This document shows, piece by piece, positions 57,221-64,000 of a stretch of 64,000 nucleotides of DNA. Under the pieces are notes generated by a model. It did no database searches. It was not told the DNA's origin and saw only the letters and a list, made by a program, of their open reading frames with translations. A program made the translations under genes and the position numbers. Every line of letters starts with the position of its first letter. The first letter of the stretch is position 1. This DNA comes from Arachnopeziza araneosa (lineage: Eukaryota > Ascomycota > Leotiomycetes > Helotiales > Arachnopezizaceae), in contig QYAI01000010.1 in assembly GCA_003988855.1 (NCBI GenBank), positions 248,001-312,000 of the forward strand, read 5' to 3'.

Positions 57221-60200
57221 ATGGAAGGTGAGGCAAATTTTCAGGGACTGACACTCGGGAAATCATCAAAGTCTGCAAAAAGTGAACGCTATTACTGGCC
57301 CAACCCAGAAGCATCTACTGGCAAGCACTATAAGAACGTCAATCTTGGTCGCAAGCAGTGCTGGGAAGCGACCGGTGAGGTTCGGCATAAATTCGAAGAA
57401 ATTGCCTCTGAGATCAAGATCCATCTCGAAAAGTGCTGTGAGCCAGTAACACACCTCGTTATCTGGACGATATACATGATTGGGCGAAGTCAGAGAGAAT
57501 CGAGACCAACTATTATGTTTTGCGGAAGGGATAAGAAATCCCGCATTCAAGTCAAAGAGACAATTGAAAGAAGTGGAATTATGGATAGACATCCTGGGAT
57601 TAGACTGGGTCACCAAACGGAGGAGTTTCGCTATTATGCTAGGGCGGAGCCTACGCTTCAAACGGGTTCTAGAACCCTTGTCGAAGATATGACAGCTACG
57701 TCGTACCACACTTCAGAGACAAAGAGTGAGATCAAAATATTGGATGATCACTCACATCGCACAACTGTCAGCAGGGAGCGGGAGACTTCAACTATTACAG
57801 AAGATGCCGCAGATCGTCAACAAACACATATTGAGACCCCCACCGGTGCTGGAAAGGCCATTTTATACTATCCTTCAGATGTAGGGCCCGGAATGAGGTT
57901 ACTGATCAGGGATTCTCACGGTGACTCGTCTTCATTGCGACGAGCTACAGGTGGAGGTTTGATTTGCCATCGAGGATCTATTTTCTTGGCAACGGTGGCA
58001 CATGCTTTCCATGAAGACACTTCGAGCGAACTACCAAGTCCTCCTGAGGATGGTGGTTTTGAATTCGAACTTGATGACGATAGTGACGAAGATGCCGAAG
58101 ACGACTTCGAAATGCCAAGTAGAGGCAGTGCTTCTCCTATATCCTCTGACTTGGGCTATTCACCAATCTCAGGGAGTACGTCATCAGATACATCATCGGA
58201 GTTTGGGCAAATCTCTCTCAGTATTTCAGCTACAGATCATATCCGGAACACCCCCAGCATATTTCAGGTCCCGGTGCAGAATTCAGTCGTTAAAGAACCA
58301 ACAACAGAGCCCAGGCTGGTAGTGAAACACGACGACTTACGCTCACTGGTTGGAGAACGTATCATTCTTTCCACAACTGGCAGTCGATCAGGCTTAGATT
58401 ACTGTCTTGTCGAGATTAAGACGAATGAGCTTCTTGATTTTAAACTCGCCCTTTCGAAGGTCAACCAAACATTTGGTCCAATTCCAAGCGGAGTTGTGGT
58501 GAATGAGCCGAAAGATGTTGATGTTCTCGCTTCAACGGGATGTGGAGGGTTGTTGGAAGGAAGATTATCAGGAAATCCATCATTTATGATGTTACCTGGC
58601 AACAATTTTGTTCAGGAAGTCTGGACTGTGAGACATGATACGGAGGTTTTCAATGGCGACTGCGGGTCGTGGGTCGTCGACGCATCAAATGGAGATCTTT
58701 TTGGACACATTATAGGAGGCAGTCCTAGCATGGATATTTCGTATATTATTCCGGCCCATCTAGTCTTTTATGATCTCAAGGAGCGGTTTGAGGGTGAATG
58801 GAAACCTTACACGGGAAAGCGAACACGGGCTGGTAGACGTTTGAAGTCCAGGCCTCCTTTCAAATCTCGGCACCCTTCCCAGTCTACCTTCTTGACAAAC
58901 TTGGATCCTCCTAAGTGGGATCCAATATTTATGACGCGCCGCAAGGATGTTCAGTATTCGAAGGAGAATAGTCGGCTGATCGATAATCTAGAGATGAAAG
59001 AAGAAGGATTGGTCAGATCTTTTATGAAAAGCAACTCCGATTCCGACTCTTGTTCGCCCAGGGCGGACAAGGTTGAGGAGTGGTGCATCGGTGCGACGCT
59101 AGAAGGGCTTCAAACGGATGAAGCAGCTGGAATGCGCTTGGTTGCTTTGCTAGACGAGAGAGGTATGAAAGGAAGTATAGATCAAGCAAGGGCGTATCAA
59201 GGCCCATTGACAGCACGGGCCCTATACCAGCAGTTATTGAAACCAGTAAGATACACCAACCTCTAAACTTCGTCTTCTCCTCCCTGCCTAAGTTGCCAAA
59301 ATAGAAGTTAACTTCACTACAGCGCTACCACATTGTTGGACGTGGTAGCAATAAGCAGAGCGCGAGTTCTAGGAACAATCATCTTTGGGACTCGGATTTA
59401 GATTGTTCCAGAGAAGAGAGACTTGAAAAACACCAAGGACCTGAGTTGGAACCAGATGCTGAACGGACAAAAATGTAGGTAGAGACTTGACTCATCTATT
59501 CTCTACGTCTTAGTCGGTAATACTAATAGAAATGTAGATTTATCACCGATCTAGATCGTTGGACTATCATCGCACTTATGGCTACGGCATCAGAAAATCA
59601 AGCCTCAGCCCTACGGGAAGCTATCTATATGCATCTTAGTTGCGGAACTTCTATTGGGATAAATTTTCCGGTAACAAGTTTCTCAGTAGATTATTTCTAT
59701 GCTAATGGAAGCTATTTAGAATACCGGCTTAGCTAGATTTCATCTAGAGTTCCATATCCCGTTCTACGCATGGAGGATGTCCAATAAATGCTGCCAGGAT
59801 CATCGTCTGAATGCAAATTCAGACCGCTTGAAGACAGCGCAAGATGTCTCTTTCATTAATTGGAGCAGCGTAGGATATTCGGATTTCCTCTACGAGGCAC
59901 AGTACTCTTGCCTAATAGCTGGAACAGACGACATGCACTGGACTGCCTACGGCTTCTTTGATACATATTTCGACAGCGCTGGAGAAACAAACGAAAGTGT
60001 GGAAAGATATCATAATGATTATGTTGCGGAGGATAGTATCCTTTTCGACCCTTTTACTTTTGGTAAGTTCGAGGCGGAAATTGCTATCCCAAAAGCAAGA
60101 GAGTATTGGCTCGCTGTCTTGGAAATTCGTATCAGCCACGTTCAACGCGAGTGGGAGCAAGTGATTGTGAAGGTAAAAGAAAGTATCCGTGAATATGGGA

Positions 60201-61046
60201 AGGTATGTTACTCTCTTTTTCATTGTAGTAAAACTTTGATCTCTGTATTTGATCGAAGGCTTTCCTACTCTTGAGCAAGACGTCTTCAGTACTGATACGT
60301 AAAATAGTATCATTCTGGTTGTCTGCATAGAGATCGTTCTTCTTCAACAAACAAAGAATACGACGAAAATATTCGAAAGTCACATGATTGGGTCGTAAAT
60401 GTGAAACGACTCACCAGAGATTTGTCAAAGCACTTATCAAGCACAGTTGACGCTTGTGAGAAGTTTTGCCTTGATTACAGTACTTACTTTCAGAATCTTT
60501 CGGGGCTACGGAACAGTAGACAATCACTTCTCGCTGTCCAACAAGTTTTCAATCAACTTGACTTTCTTAAAAATGAGCTTCAAGAGTTAACAACGGATTG
60601 CTCTGGCTTTGCTCAGGAGGTAGGCTAGTTTTCTCTGATCACTATGACTCTAACAAATTCTACAGCTCGAGCTTCAACTAGCTCTTGAGAACAGGCGTCT
60701 TGGGGATTTTCAGCATAAGATAGCTCAGCAAAATAAGAGATTAACATTTGCCATGGTGAGATTCTTATTCTGAGATAAAGTGAAGTTGAGGGTATTCTAA
60801 CCTTGCTCAAATTCACAGATGATGAGTATTCCTGTCGCACTAGCAACCTCGTTCCTCTCTATGGATCCAGTGTTTATGCCATCTTTCATGAGACCTCTAG
60901 CATTTACAGCCTTGGTCTTTATTTTTAGCTCTTTGGGCGTTGTAATAACTATAATCCTACAATACCCGGAGTTGGTTTGGCAGGCTCTTACGGCTATGGC
61001 TGGACAACTGAGTTGGGTGAAGATAAGGTCGCGCAGAAAAATTTAG
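57221..61046 (+). CDS. Fusion: chymotrypsin-fold Cys-nucleophile domain plus CorA-like membrane domain
   Basis: Seven exons (57221-59245, 59323-59474, 59538-59670, 59720-60202, 60308-60619, 60666-60755 and 60819-61046) give 1140 residues; every junction is in phase. Residues 1-210 are uncharacterised. Residues 215-525 look like a trypsin-type fold: GGLICHRGSIFLATVAHAF with His261, LDYCLVEIK with Asp393, and NGDCGSWVVDASNGDLFGH with Cys481 where serine peptidases have Ser. An acidic insert (270-330) splits the fold. From about 680 the chain is that of fungal CorA-like proteins: ALMATASENQASALREAIY, FHLEFHIPFYAWR, SFINWSSVGYSDFLYEAQ, a long helical stalk, then two hydrophobic segments (SIPVALATSFLSMDP; LAFTALVFIFSSLGVVITII). 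No GMN selectivity motif is seen. Peptidase activity and ion transport are both unproven. Confidence 0.82.
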
Positions 61047-61628
61047 GCATGCAGAGGGGATAATCTTGATTGAGAGAACTAACGGTAGAACTTATTCTTC
61101 TTTATTCTAGAGCAATGTTATTGATGCTCTCTTACTCTAATGTCAATGAATGCATCCTCATTGTGATGTTTGCGTACCAACTCCTATCAACATCCTCTCT
61201 TCCTAAACTTTAAAAGAGGGGACATGTTCACCTACGCCTAGATTTCTGAACTAAGGTCACTCGAGGCCCTTTCTATCACTAGTTAAGTTGTTTGGCATAA
61301 GAAGGTTTCTGTCATTTGACTGTTGCTGAGCGGAAAGCATCTGGTCTGCTGTTTGATAAGGAATTGGGACAAATTCACGTAAATGTGCAACAATGGTCTG
61401 AGTTCTAACGATGAATACTTACTAAGCATTGGATTAGGGATATAAAACAACAACTGTAGATGAAGATAAAGGCGGCACATAGTTATTCCGCAGCGCTGTA
61501 GCGGGTCTGTGCAAGAGGCTTAAAGACAGCCTTGCATAAGGCTTTCGACCGCGGAACCTCCCATTCACTTAACACGACAAACTTCACCGTGAAAGAAGTC
61601 GCCCAGCTATAAAGAAACTCCCTCCAAT
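61047..61628. other. Intergenic spacer; promoter of the methyltransferase gene
   Basis: No gene supported. A C/A-rich leader runs directly into the start codon at 61629. Confidence 0.45.
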
Positions 61629-62764
61629 ATGCCATCCTCTACGCAATCCCAAGCCCTCACCAAGTGGCCACCACCAAAATCCAGTACGCCCTGGCCGGGC
61701 TCCCCCATCGGCCTCCACTACCCCACCATCTCAATGGCAACCTCGCATATGGTGAATCACGCACAGAACTCGCCGCTCTACGTGGAGGAAGAAGAGCACT
61801 GCCACTGGTGCCAGTTCCGCAGATGGGCCACCCACGATCTCTATCCCACGTCGATCGTGAACCAGATTCCCTGGGACAAAACGGTGCTCGACCCGGACTT
61901 CAAGTTTATCGAGCAGAACATCCTTGGGGAGGGCGTGGAGCTCGCTGGGAAAGATTTCAGGAGTGGGTGCGACTGTACCGAGAGTGCCGATTGTCTGTAT
62001 GAGGGCTGTAGTTGCCTGGATGATATCGATACGCTTGGGAATGGGAAGAGGGACAAGATAAATGCGTACCACGTCCTTGGAAGTTTACAAGGGTGTTTAA
62101 GGAGCGATATGTTGAGGAGTCGACTGCCTATCTACGAGTGCAATGAGAGTTGTGGTTGCCAGGAGAATTGCCCTAATAAGGTTGTCTCCAGAGGAAGAAA
62201 ATTACCTCTGCAGGTCTTCAGAACAGAGAATCGAGGATGGGGTACGGTCTCCCGTTTACTCTACAGTACACAAGCTAATACCTCACAGGTCTGAGAAGTA
62301 CATCCGACATCAAACAGGGCCAGTTCATCGACTCGTACGTCGGCGAACTCATCACCTCGGCGGAAGCCTCGCTGCGGCGGATGCGCTCGACGACGTCGCA
62401 GAAGAAGGACGTGTACCTCTTCGCGCTGGACAAGTTCTCGGACGCGCGCTCGTCCGACGTGCGGCTCCGCGGCGAGCCCTACGAGATCGACGGCGAGTGC
62501 TTTGCCGGGCCCACGCGCTTCATCAACCACTCGTGCAACCCCAACCTGCGCATCTTCGCCGTCGTGCGCGACTCGGCCAACAAGCCCTTCCACGACCTGT
62601 GCTTCTTCGCCACCAAGGAGATCCCGCGCTTCACCGAGCTGACGTTTGATTACACGGACGGCATCAGCGGGCGGGATGAGGACGGCGACGGCGAGGCCAT
62701 GGAGGTGGATGGCATGAGCAAGTGTCTCTGTGGGGAGGAGAATTGTAGGGGGCTGCTTTGGTAG
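61629..62764 (+). CDS. dim-5: Histone H3 lysine-9 methyltransferase, DIM-5/Clr4 (SUV39) type
   Basis: It deposits H3K9 methylation for heterochromatin. Exons 61629-62241 and 62289-62764 give 362 residues. The pre-SET Zn3Cys9 cluster is CDCTESADCLYEGCSC plus CNESCGCQENCPNK. The splice rebuilds ENRGWGLRSTSDIKQGQF. SET motifs follow: IDSYVGELI, RFINHSCNPNL and ELTFDYTDG. The post-SET is CLCGEENCRG. No chromodomain is present, as in Neurospora DIM-5. The second exon has a strongly GC-rich stretch (62401-62700, 195 of 300 bases G or C by my count), while nearby lines are about 45 percent. The insert MEVDG between SET and post-SET is short. Catalytic residues appear intact. Confidence 0.95.
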
Positions 62765-63292
62765 TTGGAGGAAATTCCCTGAAGCAGAATGTCGGTTGGT
62801 TTACGATGCTCGGTCTGAACATAAATCATTGGGATGGAGTTCTAGGAAGAATTCAGAGGCATGCATAGTATCTGCTTGGCGTTGAGCGAGAGATACCCTT
62901 GGGCAGCTTAATCTGCCTCTCTATATATTCTCACATGTGATCGACGCACCGTGAGCCTCCTTAAAATATATCCTCAATTCGTTAGAGTTCTGTAATACTT
63001 TCAAACATTCCGTGCTTTCTCTCGCTTAGCACATAAATGTCTCTACCTCATAAGCGAAAAGGGGTTAAGTTTATGAAGCAAGTATTTCGGATTTTCACTC
63101 GCTTCTCTATCTACTCATGCCCATATCTCGACACATGATGATGCGAAGGGTTATAATACACCCACCATCCATCAGATTACCCGGGATGAAATCCGTCTTA
63201 AATTTTCCATCTCGCGTCCCACCTCCCAGATCCAAGAAACTCCACCAACGCCATCAGACCATGTCACGTATACTCCAACTCCCTACGGCACT
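62765..63292. other. Convergent spacer
   Basis: Lies between the 3' ends of the methyltransferase and bHLH genes. No gene seen. Confidence 0.45.
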
Positions 63293-64000
63293 CTAGGTAC
63301 TCAACAAATCTTTGACACTCATTCCCCTCCCAGCAATCCCCGTTCCGGTTCCTCTCCGATCACTGTTTAGCATCAACAGCGCAGCCGTAGCCTCCTGGTC
63401 CATATCCCTATCCCGCTGGGGGCCGAGAGCCGGACTAGTCAGGGCACTCCCCACACTCCTTGCATAGTCATAAGTCGCTGGACCCAGTGCAGGTGAGGCG
63501 CTGAAGGAGTAGTGTCGTTGATCTGTGGAAGTGGAGACCGAAGAGTAGGAATCCTGTCTATTCCGTGAGTCTTGAGGGAGGAGAGCGGGAGAGGCGGAGG
63601 GACGAGAGGATGGCGCTATGGGTGTAGAGTATGTGGGCGAGGGTTGAGATGAGGTGGTGCTGTTATTGGCCATTTCTACGTCCTCATTGAGGTCTGAATA
63701 GGAGGGGTATTGGCGGGGGGTGCCGTAGGAGGCACGATGGTTTGTTGGGGGTGGGAGAGCGAATTGCGAGTCAGTAGTGGGGGTAGAGTTGTTGCGGTTG
63801 TTTTCGGCTTTGAGTTTGGTGACGCAGTCTTCTAGGTAGCGTACGTAGTCAATGGAAGCCTGGCGAGATGTTAGCATATGCATATTGTATGGGTTGGAAG
63901 TGACGTACTTGGAGGATGGCCAATTTGTGCATCTCTCCGGTGCAAGCAGGTATCATATCCTTCAGCACACCAAACTCCTCATTCATCTTGGAGCGTCTGC
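63293..64000 (-). CDS. bHLH transcription factor, C-terminal part, cut by window edge
   Basis: Exons 64000-63909 (incomplete) and 63859-63293, in phase. The visible part starts inside the basic/helix-1 region (RRSKMNEEFGVLKDMIPAC), continues HKLAILQ, and splices to ASIDYVRYLEDCVTKLKAEN, completing helix 2. The tail is Ser/Pro/Thr/Asn-rich and ends SVKDLLST. The helix sequence is closest in my memory to fission-yeast Esc1 and Aspergillus DevR-type regulators of development; the exact orthologue cannot be fixed without the N-terminus. The conserved DLLS-type C-terminus may be functional. Confidence 0.88.

Noticed and set aside
59777..60274. Separate gene starting at MSNKCCQDH downstream of the protease-like frame
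   Set aside because: In-phase introns at 59246, 59475 and 59671 connect it to the upstream exon and rebuild FHLEFHIPFYAWR, a known continuous block, so it is part of the same gene.

Overview
The window is nuclear DNA of a filamentous ascomycete (Pezizomycotina). The evidence is AT-leaning DNA with dense single-copy housekeeping genes, short GT-AG introns of about 45-60 nt with CTRAC-like branch points, a DIM-5-type histone H3K9 methyltransferase, and several protein families confined to filamentous fungi. Placement in Leotiomycetes (Helotiales) is an impression from protein similarity, not a tested result. About 27 protein-coding genes are supported; most needed splicing by eye, so exon limits are given. 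No rRNA, convincing tRNA, CRISPR or intact transposon was seen.

Layout. 0-8 kb: the 3' end of an oligoribonuclease gene, phosphoglucomutase, a 2.5 kb gene-free gap, and a CSC1/OSCA-type membrane channel. 8.8-14.7 kb: a head-to-head pair of fungal accessory genes, a HeLo-like/DUF7580 gene that looks broken and a multi-zinc-finger gene. 15-17.6 kb: a small glycine-rich protein and a probable gene relic. 17.6-25.5 kb: mitochondrial UBP16-like deubiquitinase and mitochondrial ribosomal protein bL9m (divergent pair), class II fructose-bisphosphate aldolase, and a KES1-type oxysterol-binding protein. 25.9-34.1 kb: a long disordered tail-anchored-like protein, a second glycine-rich MCEP protein, a secreted type-B carboxylesterase and a small secreted protein. 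34.7-45.2 kb: a Tudor (HVA1/DUF2945) protein, a mitochondrial protein of unknown function, DEF1, a Walker-type AAA ATPase and a small three-span membrane protein. 45.7-55 kb: GID4/VID24, Mago nashi, beta-COP (SEC26), long-chain-base kinase, RRP1/Nop52. 55.6-61.1 kb: a divergent pair of membrane proteins; the right-hand one joins a chymotrypsin-fold domain with a Cys nucleophile to a CorA-like membrane domain. 61.6-64 kb: DIM-5/Clr4 methyltransferase and the 3' part of a bHLH regulator.

Most of the window is conserved core metabolism, trafficking, RNA handling and chromatin. The accessory material sits at 8.8-17 kb, 29-34 kb and 55.6-61.1 kb. The strongest candidate for an undescribed system is the 55.6-61.1 kb pair. 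The 8.8-14.7 kb pair (HeLo-like/pseudokinase-like gene facing a zinc-finger gene) is the second.
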